Below are positions 1-11,508 of a stretch of DNA of 64,000 nucleotides, piece by piece (position 1 is the stretch's first letter; the number at the start of each line of letters is the position of its first letter). The DNA is from Scleromitrula shiraiana (lineage: Eukaryota > Ascomycota > Leotiomycetes > Helotiales > Sclerotiniaceae), in assembly GCA_028455995.1 (NCBI GenBank), contig JABELC010000002.1, positions 1,736,001-1,800,000 on the forward strand. Reading direction: 5' to 3'. The translations under genes and the position numbers were made by a program. The notes under the pieces were generated by a model. It made no database searches, had not been told where the DNA came from, and saw nothing but the letters and a program-made list of their open reading frames with translations.

Positions 1-49
1 TCAGTTCTGCAGATTATAGTATGGTTGCTAAATGGACCCCGAAAACTAG

Positions 50-2323
50 ATCAACAGAAGATTTCTCCTACTTTACACTCCTACGGCCCGCACGCAACAA
101 CCTGCCACCCACCTCACTATTTGGAATCTCCTGTACACGACAAATGGATGCATCCATGCTACTCAATCGACCTGCAGATGTGACTCGATCGGCGGTGCAA
201 AAAGCGGTGGTGATTATAGCGGATTCGCCGCAGTTTTTTGGCATGTTAAGGGAAAGGTTGGGGGTGGTTACGAAGGCATGGTTTGCGCAGAGGGAGTTTA
301 CGGATACGGAGATTTTGAGGAGGTTTCAGGAGAGTTTGGCGGAGGAGAAGAATAGAGGGGAGTTGGGTGATAGGGAGGAATATTTGGGGATGAGTTTGAG
401 GGAGTTGGTTAGGGAGTTTAAGTGGCAGACTTTGGTCCTTTTTAAATGCTGTCTGTTGCAGCCGAAGGTATGTTATTTTATGTTGTGTTCCCTTCCTTGA
501 TTTTTTTCACCATTTGAAAAGATATTGACGGAGATGGTAGATGTTGTTCTTTGGTTCGAGATGTGAGAGGTTGTGTATGATGCAGTTTTCACTTATATCA
601 TTGATACCGGGTCTCATACGGAATCTACAAGACTGTGCAGATCCCGAATTGGATAATTATCAGAAGAATTTGGTGAAACCGACTAGTTTGAAAACGAGTG
701 ATAGGAATTCGTTATTGTGTTATATGGGATTACCTTTGCAAATATTTGGCAAGGTAGGTACAGCGATTTTTATGAGAATGGTTTTAAATTGAATGCTAAC
801 CAATTATTTAGGGAAGTCTCTTTGGTCCTTATACCCCTTTGCAGCAACTTGATATATTAGCGGATTACGGCACGAAATCATATATTGTGGGTTCTACGAA
901 CTCGCTACTTTTACAACAGAAGGATCGATATAGCGATATCCTTATTAATTTGGACGAACTCACGATAGTAATCACATCGGCATCTCTAAGATCAGCCTTA
1001 GCACTTTCATCGGCTGATCGAAGATGGATTGACTTCATTACTCAGACAGTTAATGATACCTGGGATGAAGCGAACCCCAGCCGACCTAAAACAATGGGTT
1101 ATGTAGGATCTGAAGAGTTCATTCGACTTCAGTTTGAAGAGTACCTCCTATCTCTCATCTCCTCGGTTAAATGTCACAATTACCTTGCTCTACATGCGCA
1201 TAATCCTAAGATTCAACTCCCACAAGTTGAAGGCGACCCCGCGAATGATTTCGGCATCGAATGGATTGAATCTTGGACTAGATCGGAAAATTACCAAATC
1301 TGGGATAAACATACCGATTCTCATCTTTTCGATATTGTAGAGCCTAAACATCCCTGTGCAGGCGGTCTCACGATAGATGATGTACAGAGAAGAATCGCAG
1401 AACAGGTCAAAGAAATGCATCTAGACGAGAGATTTGCCGTAGGAAAAGAAGTCATAGGTCGAAACTTTGCAGCGGGCAAGGAAAAAGCTAGCACGGTTTT
1501 TGGAAAACTCTATGCGGATATGGAGGTATTTCGTGAGAATCAGAGGAAGAAACACGAGGAAAGTCAAGCAGCTAAGTTGGCGGCGGAGAAAAATAACGCC
1601 CTCGCTTTGTCGGCTTCGAATTCAAATGGGAACGGGAGTGGACCTACTAGTCCCACTGGGTCTGATTTCGGTGGCGGTGCTAAGACGGCGGTCCAAAGCG
1701 TGGGGAGTAAAGCGGGAGCTTACATTGGGAGCTGGGGGGCTTGGGTTGGGGAGAAGAGGAAGGCGGGGTGGGGGAGGAGTAGTGCTAGTTTAAATGGGAA
1801 TGTGGCGCAGAGTGTGGGGAATACGAATGGGAATGGGAAGAGGGAATCGAGAGATGGGAAGGAAAATATTCAACCGGTTCACATTGGTGATGATGGTGCT
1901 GGGGGGAATGGCAAGGGAAATGAAAGATTGAGGGAGAATTTGGGGAGTCCGAGATCGGTGGTTTCGCCGAGGGGGAGGGGAAGTTTCGAAGAAAGTATTT
2001 TTGATTCTGAGGTTGAGGGGAAACGGCTGAATAGCTTGGATGTGGATGTGGATGTGGATTCGCAGAAGCCGGATACTAGTGCCGGGGTTTTGAGTCCGCG
2101 TTCGTCGGCGAGAATCGTGGAGGACAACGATAAGGATACGGATACGGATGATGAGGAAGTGGAGAAGAAGAGGGAGATTGAGAATAAGAATGGTATTGAG
2201 GGTGATATAGAGAGTAATGTTTGGGCGGTAGATGAGGAGGAGAAAGATAGGCTTGAGAGGGAGAAAGTGGAGAGAGTGGCGGAAGCGGTTGAGGAGGCGG
2301 TGGGCTCTTCGATTCATGGGTGA
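50..2323 (+). CDS. AVL9: Late secretory pathway protein AVL9 homologue (5' end outside window)
   Basis: Seen: exons <50..467, 541..753 and 812..2323 join in phase, with GTATGT and GTAGGT donors; the second intron has a GCTAAC branch point, and an acceptor TAG ends at 49. The protein carries AVL9/DENN-type hallmarks: LFGISCTRQMDAS, DVTRSAVQKAVVII, MSLRELVREF, LFFGSRCERLC, SLIPGL, LPLQIFGKGSLFGPYTPLQQLD, and later WDKHTDSHLFDIVEPKHPC. The C-terminal third (from about 1530) is a low-complexity Ser/Gly/Glu/Asp-rich tail ending at TGA 2323. Known: yeast Avl9 acts in late exocytic transport from the Golgi, and the family is related to DENN-domain Rab regulators. The N-terminal exon or exons lie upstream of base 1. 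It converges on the LysM gene, about 1 kb away. The family call is firm; the role is by homology. Confidence 0.88.
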
Positions 2324-3333
2324 GGATGGGATGGGGTGTAAAAGGTGGTGCGCTCGGGGCGGGGCGGGGTAGGCTGGCTATTTATATTGTCGTTTTTCCA
2401 CTTTTCGGCATAACAGAAACCAATGGAAAATGAAAAGAAACAATAAAATTTCTTGGGTGGTTGGTATCGAATGGCATTCATTCCATCACATCCTAACGAT
2501 ACCAAATGGTATACATAAACGGAGTTTGGAATGATCGATTAGGTAGCATTGGATGGTTAGCTTTGGTTTGCGGCTCTTTTGAATTGACAAAAAGATCGGT
2601 TTGGATTGGTTTGGATTGCACGGGTGCTGTGCTGTGCTGTGCTGTGCTGTGTGTTGCTTGCTTTACACGATATATCATTTGTTTGCGGGGGATGGTTGGG
2701 TGGGTGGATGGATGGATATTAGTTAGAGTTAGAGTGGGAGGGGGGAGAGGGTGGGAGGGAAAGTTGATGAATTGGTTAGTAGGTAAATAGACATACATTA
2801 TAAGACATTATAAGACAAGACAAGCGCACTAAATGGATGGGCCAGCGGAATATATATATATATCTCTCTCTCTCTCTCAAATGAAATTTTGAAAAAAGGA
2901 ATCATGCATGGGATCTAGGTATGTATGTCTTGCCAGCGGAACTAATCTGATTTTGTTACTTTTTGGAGTTTGAGTATCATGCTGTATGTAAACTGATTGT
3001 AAACTGGTTGTAAACTGGTTGTAATTTGTGAGGGACTATGTATGTGCTGATGAGATGAGATGAGATATTTTGATATTCATCTCATTCTATGTGTACCTGG
3101 GTATTGTATTTACTTCCATTACTTGACGATTAATCGATTCGCTCTGCTTTACTTCGCGAAGTATACTGTAATACACTCTTTTGGTTTCAATTTAATTCAA
3201 TTCATTTATATCTATTTATTAACTCCAAATTACCAATCAGTCAACCAATCAACCAATCACCGAAACACCTTCCTAACTAACCAAATATCAAATTTACTTC
3301 AATTCAATCCATCCATCCATCCATCCACCCATT
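2324..3333. other. Convergent intergenic region AVL9 / LysM gene
   Basis: This is about 1 kb between two converging genes, so it should hold both 3' UTRs. It contains short tandem repeats: (GCTGT)5 at 2626-2650, a TA run passing into a TC run at about 2850-2878, and (CATC)n at about 3308-3328. Open frames here translate to low-complexity sequence, and I see no gene. Confidence 0.6.
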
Positions 3334-5448
3334 TTAATCACTCTTCCCCCGCTTCCCCGAACCCGACGACACCCTCCCCAATCTCCCCCTAACCGCGCCT
3401 TCTAAATCCTCCCTACCAGATGCACCCACACCCGCACCCGCACCCGCACTCTCTCCCCTCCCAATCGCAACCTCAAATCCCCTCCCATCATCACTACCCG
3501 CCCCATCCAACAACTCAATCAGATCGCCACCCGCACCCGCACCCGCACCCGCACCACCTACACCCGATGATGCATATGCGTTAGCGCCCATACCGCTTAA
3601 CTTTGGGGTTCCCACCACGGGTCCCTTGACTGCTAGTTTTCGCACCCATCCTTCGATTGCTGCGGCTGCATTCTCGAAGCCTATCCCGCCTCCACTCCCA
3701 TTCCCACTCCCATTCCCATTCCCATTCCCATCCATGCCCATCCCCATCTCCCCACCCGCCGAAACTTCCGCAATACTAGCCAACTCATCCCTAAACCCCC
3801 AATTCGTCGTAACCCCATCACCAACACCCATATCTGAAAACGGCAACCCCATCCCCGTCGCCGTCGACCCCGAAGAATCAATCGTAATACCAGGAATATG
3901 TTTCCTCGCCCAAGAATTAAGCACGTCGTTCCCGGGACCCGGAATCGATACTGATTTTCCCAATGTGCCCACGCCACCGGGACCGCGGAGCCAACCGAGT
4001 CGATCGGCGGTTTCGGAGACGCTTTCGCGGCGCTGGCGGGGACTGGTATTGGTGTGGGTGGGTGGGAAGTGGGGGAAGTATCCTCCTGGTGCGGTATTGG
4101 TATTGGTATTGGTATTGGTATTGGCAGTGGTAGATGTAGATGTAGCGGTAAATAAAGGAGGTCGTGAAGAGAGATTACTTGTTCTTCTCGAAGAAGTACT
4201 CAAAGGACTACTAGTCGGATCAATTGAAGACCCACGAGCAAAATCATACGAGCCCCTCGGCGTCGAAGCCACCGAATTAGTAGCCTGACTCTTTCGTCTC
4301 CGGGGCGGAAAATACCCCAGTGTTTTGCGCGGCATGCGCGCTATTTCGATGGGTTTGGCGTTCGGCGAGGAATCGATAAGGACCCAGCGGACGTGTTCCC
4401 AGGGGTGGTCTTCTGCTTCTTCGGGTTTGGGGTTTGGGTTTCGTGGTGGCCATACTTCGGGGGCGTCTTCGACGTTGGGCGTGGGTGCTAGGAGGTCAAC
4501 TCCGAGGTTTGGGTCTGCAGTGGGGTCGCATGGACGTCCTTTGATGGCGCATGCATCTACAGGTAGCACGACTACCTTTCGGGTTTGGATGGAGTCGTTG
4601 GGCCAGAATCGGTTGGCTTTTCGGAATACGGCGGGCTGACAATTGTATCGTAATATCACTCCCGCGAGTGTATCCTGCTTCTGCACATGATGTATGTAAA
4701 CCAGTGCATTACCATCGTCATCCTGATGTCTATTTGTATTTATGGTTTCGTCCACAGATGATCTCCGTTTGTAATTTCCATTTGTATCAATCGAGCCACC
4801 ATTCAAATCGCTATGATTCTCAAGAACTCTCGTCATCTTCCTCGTTCTTATCGCAGCATCTCTTTCCGCTTGACTCGCCCCAATAACCGCCTCGTTCTTC
4901 TTCAATTGTTCGGCATTTGCAGGTCCCCAAGCACCCTGCGGTAAATCAAACAACTTCCTCGTATATTTCCTCCTCGCCTTGGGTCTATCTAGACTCCCCG
5001 TTCTCCGCGGACTACCATCACTCTCATCCGTGACCAAATCCCCCAGATCCCCCAACACCGAGCTCGCAAGCCCTTGCAACGTACTCCAAGAACTAGACCA
5101 CCCACCCCCCCAAGTTCCCCCACTCCCCGAATCTATCTTTTGACTTCCCCTCCCCACCGCAGATGCCCCCAAATTACTCCCCGTCGATCGTGACCCAATA
5201 TCGCCATTCCGCCTCGACGGGTGTTTCGAAGGAATCGGACTAACCCCCCTGCTGCCCGCACCAGGACTATTCCCTCTACTCGTCGTACTCACCAATTCCT
5301 GCTCGGTGCTAATCAATCTCCTATTTCTTGGACGAATGATCGAAGAACTCGTAGCGCTGGTACCACTACCACTAAGCCTCAACTCGTTATCGCTGTAGAG
5401 TCGTGATTGTTTCGAGGTTATCGCGGCTGTTCGCGGGGATTCGCTCAT
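3334..5448 (-). CDS. Cytosolic LysM-domain protein, low-complexity C-terminal half
   Basis: Seen: a single 704-residue frame with no signal peptide and no transmembrane segment. Residues 113-137 hold a fungal-conserved block (GGGWSSSWSTLQGLASSVLG). Residues 251-300 form a LysM domain (IHHVQKQDTLAGVILRYN, then FRKANRFWPNDSIQTRK and VVVLPVDAC). From about 400 on the protein is Ser/Thr/Gly/Asn-rich, with a run of TN dipeptides (DNA GGTATT units near 4093-4125), GAGAGAG stretches (DNA near 3425-3450 and 3530-3550) and GNGNGSGNG. Known: LysM binds N-acetylglucosamine polymers, but this intracellular fungal subgroup has no settled role and should not be confused with secreted LysM effectors. The coding repeats are likely length-variable. 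Start chosen as the first ATG (5448) before the conserved block. Confidence 0.82.
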   Translation of the reverse strand: MSESPRTAAITSKQSRLYSDNELRLSGSGTSATSSSIIRPRNRRLISTEQELVSTTSRGNSPGAGSRGVSPIPSKHPSRRNGDIGSRSTGSNLGASAVGRGSQKIDSGSGGTWGGGWSSSWSTLQGLASSVLGDLGDLVTDESDGSPRRTGSLDRPKARRKYTRKLFDLPQGAWGPANAEQLKKNEAVIGASQAERDAAIRTRKMTRVLENHSDLNGGSIDTNGNYKRRSSVDETINTNRHQDDDGNALVYIHHVQKQDTLAGVILRYNCQPAVFRKANRFWPNDSIQTRKVVVLPVDACAIKGRPCDPTADPNLGVDLLAPTPNVEDAPEVWPPRNPNPKPEEAEDHPWEHVRWVLIDSSPNAKPIEIARMPRKTLGYFPPRRRKSQATNSVASTPRGSYDFARGSSIDPTSSPLSTSSRRTSNLSSRPPLFTATSTSTTANTNTNTNTNTAPGGYFPHFPPTHTNTSPRQRRESVSETADRLGWLRGPGGVGTLGKSVSIPGPGNDVLNSWARKHIPGITIDSSGSTATGMGLPFSDMGVGDGVTTNWGFRDELASIAEVSAGGEMGMGMDGNGNGNGSGNGSGGGIGFENAAAAIEGWVRKLAVKGPVVGTPKLSGMGANAYASSGVGGAGAGAGAGGDLIELLDGAGSDDGRGFEVAIGRGESAGAGAGVGASGREDLEGAVRGRLGRVSSGSGKRGKSD

Positions 5449-6078
5449 GGTTGTTTCGCGGGCCGTCCGCTCTTGAGACTTGCGATCATGGGAGCATTCG
5501 TAATTTTTGTTGACAGATTTTACTCCTATCTTCTCAGTTGATATATGTTGTATAATGATAAATCTGATTCATGTAGGGTATTTAAATGTTATAGGTACTG
5601 TATTCCCTTGTAACAGTATCTTGACTCTTGTCGCGGGGACTTGGTTGTTCCAGAATCTCAATGCAAGTTTGGGCTAACGTGTTCGTCATTCCTAGTAACG
5701 TTTATGGTGTCCAAGTGTCTTTGTCGGGGCTTCATAGCACGTGTAAATCCACAATTCATTATATTCTATTTATGAGAAAATATATCTTGAAATATCATAC
5801 TTGTTGCATTAGATACTACATTATTAAATTACTCTTTTTGGGTGTAGATAAATACTTTGTGTGATATGTGTGCTACATATACCTAGGCTCGTGCTAAATT
5901 GGATATTCCCCATTCCTATGTGGCTCATCATAAGTCCTGGTCAAAGAAATACTATAATACAAAGCCATTAAAAAGCTACAGCTACCAAAATATACCCATC
6001 ATCACTTTTTAAGACTAAGAACTCCTCTACCCGCAGTCCGGGCCCAAAACAAGGCAGGCACATCATCTTTCAAAGTAC
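5449..6078. other. Intergenic region upstream of the LysM gene
   Basis: About 630 bases between the start of the LysM gene and the stop of the Zn2Cys6 regulator, both on the minus strand. It should hold the LysM promoter and the regulator's 3' UTR. I see no gene or clear motif. Confidence 0.5.
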
Positions 6079-9000
6079 TCAAGCAAGTGGAATATCACTA
6101 TTCATGCCACTAAGATCGCCATTGATACCGAAAAATTGGAACCTATTTATGTTATCAGTAATCTGCAAATATATTCATCCTGGGGTTTCTTGACTTACCA
6201 ATCTTCAACATTTAAAGTCGTAGGAACTGCTTGTGCAGAAGCATTACTCCATGTATCACTAGGACTTTGACCTTGCTCATTAATCGCTGGGTCAAATCCT
6301 TGCCAGACACCTTGATTTACACCATAGTTTGGAACACCAGGTTGAAGCATTCCGCCACCTTGAATTGGGCTGCCACCCATTCCAGGTTGAGCGCGTTGCA
6401 TACGTGGAGGTAATTGTGACGATTGGCCTTGATTAACAAGCGGCTGACCTGTTCCCATCTGTGACATAAGATTTGGATCGAGATTAGGGTGGCTAGGTGG
6501 TGAGAACTGATTTTGATTCATGTTTGTAGAGCCTTCGGGGAACAATTGATCAGGTTGAAAGTTTTCCCAGAGAGACTGTGATAGATTTGGAGAATTTCTT
6601 GTAACGAGATAGAGATCAGGTGGTGTAGCTGGCACGGAATATGAAGGATTGAATGGCGTTGGAGGACGTGTGTGAGGCCTCGATGTAGAACCACCCATGA
6701 ATGTGTCTTGATTTTGCCTTTGGTTTTGATTCTGGTTCTGACTTGGAGAGGTGATGGGAGGTGCGGGCATGGGATTGTAGCCAAGATCTCTTGATGGAGT
6801 TTGACTGGGTGTCTGTGGTCTTGAACGTTCATAGGATTCTTGTGGTGCTGGACCACTGTTCACACTGAAATCGAGAGCCATATCATCATATTTCCTCTTT
6901 TGCTGCTGTGGTTCGTTTTTGATTTGGTTGATACCTTGAGTAAGACTCTGCACCATACGTTTGTGTCGCTTACCAGCAGCTTTCTGAAGTCGTTCTTCGA
7001 GAACTTTATTTCCCAGGATGGACTCGAATAGGGTATAGACCATTTTAGCCACCAGCCAAACTCTAGATACATCTTTCAGACCATTCATACAAACGCGCAT
7101 GCGCTCCTGAGTGGCTGCGACAATCGAAGGCACAGATGATCGCATTTGATAGACGTGCATGATCAAGGCTGAGAAGAGACTGTATACAATGAAAGCAGGA
7201 CAGTAACGAAGCTCGTCATGTGCTGAAAGATTCTCAATAATAGAGGTGATCATGGCTGCCGCTTGGAAAGCAATATTCCGTGATGGGTATGAGTTATCTT
7301 CTGAATAGCCTCTTTGTGTAGTCGCCGGTGGCATATGTGCTCTATGGAGTAAACAGAGCGTTGTATAATAATTGGAATGCAAGAGCGCAGCCCAAAAATG
7401 ATGCCTAGGCATTTCCCAATATACCTCTTTTGGGCAATTCTGAAGCCAATCCGCTAAAGCCATATCACTGTGGGTAAGATCAATTGCGTTTTGTCGTCTA
7501 GCTTTTGAAGCAACGCTATATTGCTGTGAAAGAACAAGTCCCATGATTTCGCAAAGCTTAACATACTGAAGAAAGAATTGGACATGCAGCGGGTCTTGTG
7601 GGTATTCCGCCGGCTGCTCATTCTCATCCTCCACGAAATCATCCTCACTCACCATCTCTACATCCGAATCATCAGTATTAATATGTACTGGGCGTCCAAG
7701 CGCAACGGCGACAGATCGATCACGGGTAAACAGAGTCCACCAAATCCTCTTCCAAAGCCTCTTATCAGCTCTGCTGAGCTGTGAGCCCTCGACACTTCTG
7801 TGCATACCCGAGCCTTGTGCTACAATGGTAGCAACCCTACTCCAATAAAACACGTTCTTGGTTACGTCTTCAGGTCCTTCCCAGTACCATCCCATCAACA
7901 CTAAAGCTTGAACAATCGTAACTCTATCATCTTCATAATTAGCATCATAAAGTGCTTTAGCACGTTTATAAAACGTTAATGCGGCTGGTGTTGTTGATCC
8001 ATTGGCATCCATTAATTGGGGATTAGTGCAAACCCTGGATCCTGCCAGAAGGATAGCCTGTAACAAAAGTAGAGAAGGGGGATTCTTCACATCGTGATAT
8101 TGTCGCATGAAACGATTCCGATTTATGACCGGCACAATCGGGGCGACCCATTTGAAATAAGAATCAACGAGCTCATCGCACAAAGACCTAGGTGGTAGTA
8201 AGAATGCTCCTCGCTGATGCAAAATGTCAATCTCCACATTGTCCAATTCTGTCAACCTCGCCCTGGAACCTCTGACGTTCTCTGGCAATGGATAGTGAAC
8301 AACATCCGCATTACCATGCCGATCATGTACAAGTAGTGTCAAGTTCGAGGACTCTCCTAGGTATGCAACTCTTCCAGCCTCCTTGATGGGCGCTCTCGTG
8401 AATTTGGGCTTCATGAATTGTGCGTATGTGTTATCATCATGTTCTCGTTGTCGATACTGTGCTTCAGTAAGAGAGGTCGCCGGGGTGCCATCGGTGGTAG
8501 AGCTATAAACACTGGCAGTCTTGCCAGCTTGCGTACTCGGGGGGTCATTTCGAGGGGATCGCTCATCGACAGTTTCTCCTCGGTCGCTAACCTCGTCAGC
8601 TGCAAGCCCGGTTGAGGCCCGAGGTAAATTGTTATACCTATCAGAGTCCTTCCCTTTCCCATTTGTTTTCTTGCGTTTCGGTGTTGGGATCTTGCATTCT
8701 ATTGAAAAGGCGACGCAGTTGGTGCAAGGAACCCCTAAGCTCGCGGCATCGCATCGTACCTATTATTTCTTAATATACGCTCTAAAAGCTACACGGCGAT
8801 AACACCGTTTACAGAACGTGCAGGACATTACCTTTCTGGAATGGCATGTCTATGCAGTTGTCAGCAAATGTTTGTCAATATTTAACCTCATCCTCCACTT
8901 TCTTTCACAATCTTGCTCCTCGGACCGAGGCATTGAAATGATGGATAAGAGATGGAAATTGAATACGTACTTGGCAAGCTCGTGAAGCACGTTGTCTTTT

Positions 9001-9183
9001 TTTATATATATAAAGTCAGCGCGCGCATCTTTTATGGTATAGTATTACGAATATCATTCAAGCATACCTTCTGAACGAAGAGTGTCCTGGAAGTTGTGAA
9101 CTGGGAGCAGCATTTGAACCAGCTGGAGCTTGGCTACTCATTGCTGGAGGTGAATATTCGCTGGGTGCGCCATTTGTAGACAT
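6079..9183 (-). CDS. Zn2Cys6 transcription factor, CTF1-beta/FarA type
   Basis: Seen: five exons 9183..9068, 8995..8971, 8849..8832, 8759..6199 and 6142..6079 splice in phase to 927 residues. The binuclear zinc cluster is split over exons 2-4: C46-X2-C49-X6-C56-X8-C65-X2-C68-X6-C75, with VRCDAASLGVPCTNC and a basic PKRKK. A fungal-specific TF domain follows (FLGESSNL-like VAYLGESSNL, PLPENVRGSRARLTELD, then SRADKRLWKRIWWTLFTRDR, LGRP). The tail is Q/N/P-rich. The last exon encodes WFQFFGI and ends PLA; reading without that splice would stop at 6195. Known: CTF1/FarA regulators control cutinase and fatty-acid catabolism genes. Inference: same role here. AmdR-like regulators are the main alternative. 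Exons of 25 and 18 nt are unusual and easy to miss. Confidence 0.85.
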
Positions 9184-9670
9184 TTTCACTTTGAGGCCAT
9201 AAGATGTACCTAATAAAATTTCCGATATCCTTTTTACCTATGTATAAATCGAATTAAAACTATTGTTACTTTTCTTGTACGTTAATAGAAGGATTTTTTT
9301 TTGATTGATTTTGGGGGAGGGGGTGGTGGATGGGATAAATGTGGTTGATAGATTTTTGTTTGGTTTGTGGTTCGAGAAAGTCAATCAATTCGATAAGTTA
9401 ATTTATTTAATTATTTATTAGTTATTTAAGTTATTATTATTGTTGTTATTATTATTATTAGTTATTAAGAATAATTTCGGGGCTATTCTTCTGTGCTTCC
9501 AAGTTTCTTAGCTTCTTAGTTTCTTCTACTACAAGTCCCGAAGCGCGTAAAATATAAGCCGTGCTTGATTATGGAGTAAGAAATAAAATTGGTGGTCATG
9601 TGGGGTATTAATTGATAGAAACACGAGAACGAAACACGAGAATGAGAGAAATGTGAGAGACTGACCATAC

Positions 9671-9794
<124 letters not shown>

Positions 9795-10803
9795 CTAACA
9801 TCTGGGCAAACTTATTAATATAGGAGTCGCCGTTTATCACTCAAATCTTTCCAGAATAATTTTATTCAATTAATTAATGGATTATGGATTATGAATTATG
9901 GATTATGAATTATGGATTATAGATTATAGATTACAGATTGTAGATTGATCAATAAATATTAATAATCTTTAATTTTTAACTTTTAACCTTTAACCTTTAA
10001 CCTTACCAATGGTAGAAGATAGAATATTAATATATAAATAGATGATGAATGAATATTTTATCCAGTTTAAGATATTGATTACATCAGGTTAAATAGCCCT
10101 CAGAACTTCGAATTTCGAATTTATATGATAGTTCTACCTATATATGACTTCTTGTTCATTAACTAAACTATGAATGAAAAAAAGTGGGAAGTAGAAGCAT
10201 CATGGGAAACTGGAGTCCTTGTTCTAGCTTTCCAACTTATTATTATATTCAAGATCCTATGCTTACACCTTCAACAGACCAGAAAAATTATTATAGAATT
10301 ATTATTATGTAGATTATAAGAACCTACATAGTACGCATATACTACCACAATACGAAGCCTACCAACTACAACTACCTAGCTCACGCCCAGCAAAGCCACA
10401 AAAGGAACTTCCCACAAATATCAAATATCAAATATCAAATATCAACCCCAAATTCCTCACTAGCACCAAGGGGTATATTTACCATTAACTCATAAACCAA
10501 CCATCCTATAACTAAACAATCAAATCATTATGTATAACACACAACCTACCTATGTAATTGCGAATAATCGACCTACCACAATAATCAAGTCTACCCAAAA
10601 CAGTAACAACATATAACCATTTAGCTAGAATCTAGACATCAAGATCTGAATATGCACTTATAACATTACATGATATCATCCACACAGCAATCCAACCATC
10701 CATCCATCCATCCACACACCAAACCAAACCATGCTCCAATCCTCTACCTTCTTCCCCATCCCATCCCATCCCATCCCTCTCCCACTACTAGTACCGTATA
10801 TAA

Positions 10804-10820
10804 CCCCCCCCCCCCCCCCC
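10804..10820. repeat. Poly-C tract, 17 bases
   Basis: An uninterrupted run of C followed by TGCAGG. Tracts this long are prone to slippage and to assembly error. Confidence 0.9.
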
Positions 10821-10895
10821 TGCAGGCTCCGACGAACCAAACCACCCACGCACCTCAACAAATAAAAAATGCAGCAACCACCCCCGCAATCCCGC

Positions 10896-10896
<1 letters not shown>

Positions 10897-10926
<30 letters not shown>

Positions 10927-10960
10927 TGTATGTATGGATGTATGTATGGATGTATGGACC
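10897..10960. repeat. (TATG)n tetranucleotide microsatellite
   Basis: TATG/ATGT units repeat from about 10897, with a few ATGG variants near the right end. Confidence 0.9.
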
Positions 10961-11026
10961 CCAGCCGCCATGCGAACCAATCGAATAAAATCTTAAACCT
11001 TATTGGTAATTAATACGCCATTGCAT

Positions 11027-11092
11027 AGCATACATAGCATAGCATAGCATAGCATAGCATAGCATAGCATAGCATAGCATAGCATAGCATAC
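11027..11092. repeat. (CATAG)n pentanucleotide repeat
   Basis: About a dozen CATAG units, broken by one ACATAG variant near 11030-11040. Confidence 0.92.
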
Positions 11093-11178
11093 CTACCATC
11101 CATGAATACTCCGTACCTAGTATACTTGATTTATTTATTTATTTATTTATTTACTGTACGGAGAGTCCAGCACGATAC

Positions 11179-11245
11179 CGATATGGATACCGATATGGCT
11201 ATGGATATGGATATGGCTATGGATATGGCTATGGATATGGATATA
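11179..11245. repeat. GATATG/GCTATG hexanucleotide repeat
   Basis: Alternating GATATG, GATACC and GCTATG hexamers. It is open in one frame (MDMDMAMD...), but this is repeat translation rather than a gene. Confidence 0.85.
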
Positions 11246-11508
11246 AAAAATAGGAAACACCGCGCGAGAACCTCGGTACTGAGTTGTGTCGAGTGCTGGT
11301 CTGGCTGGCGGCGGATCATTCCCTGTTGATAGGTAAGTGAACTTATTAGATGTTAGAATTATTTAATTTGATTTGGATTGACATCAGGCAGGCAGGCAGG
11401 CACATCCATCGAAGAATGTAATATCTCGTTTATCTTCATTGATGATCGTACTCTCTATCATTACAATATATACTGTTACATACGTACATTCTACTCTCCC
11501 TTCTACAT

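Noticed and set aside
3626..4288. 220-codon plus-strand frame antisense to the LysM gene
   Set aside because: Mirror of a low-complexity coding region (Pro/Phe and Val/Leu runs come from the repeats on the other strand); no independent features.
10670..10996. Open frames through the 10.7-11.2 kb microsatellites
   Set aside because: The peptides (MYVCMYVCMYVC, MDMDMAMD) are only repeat translations.
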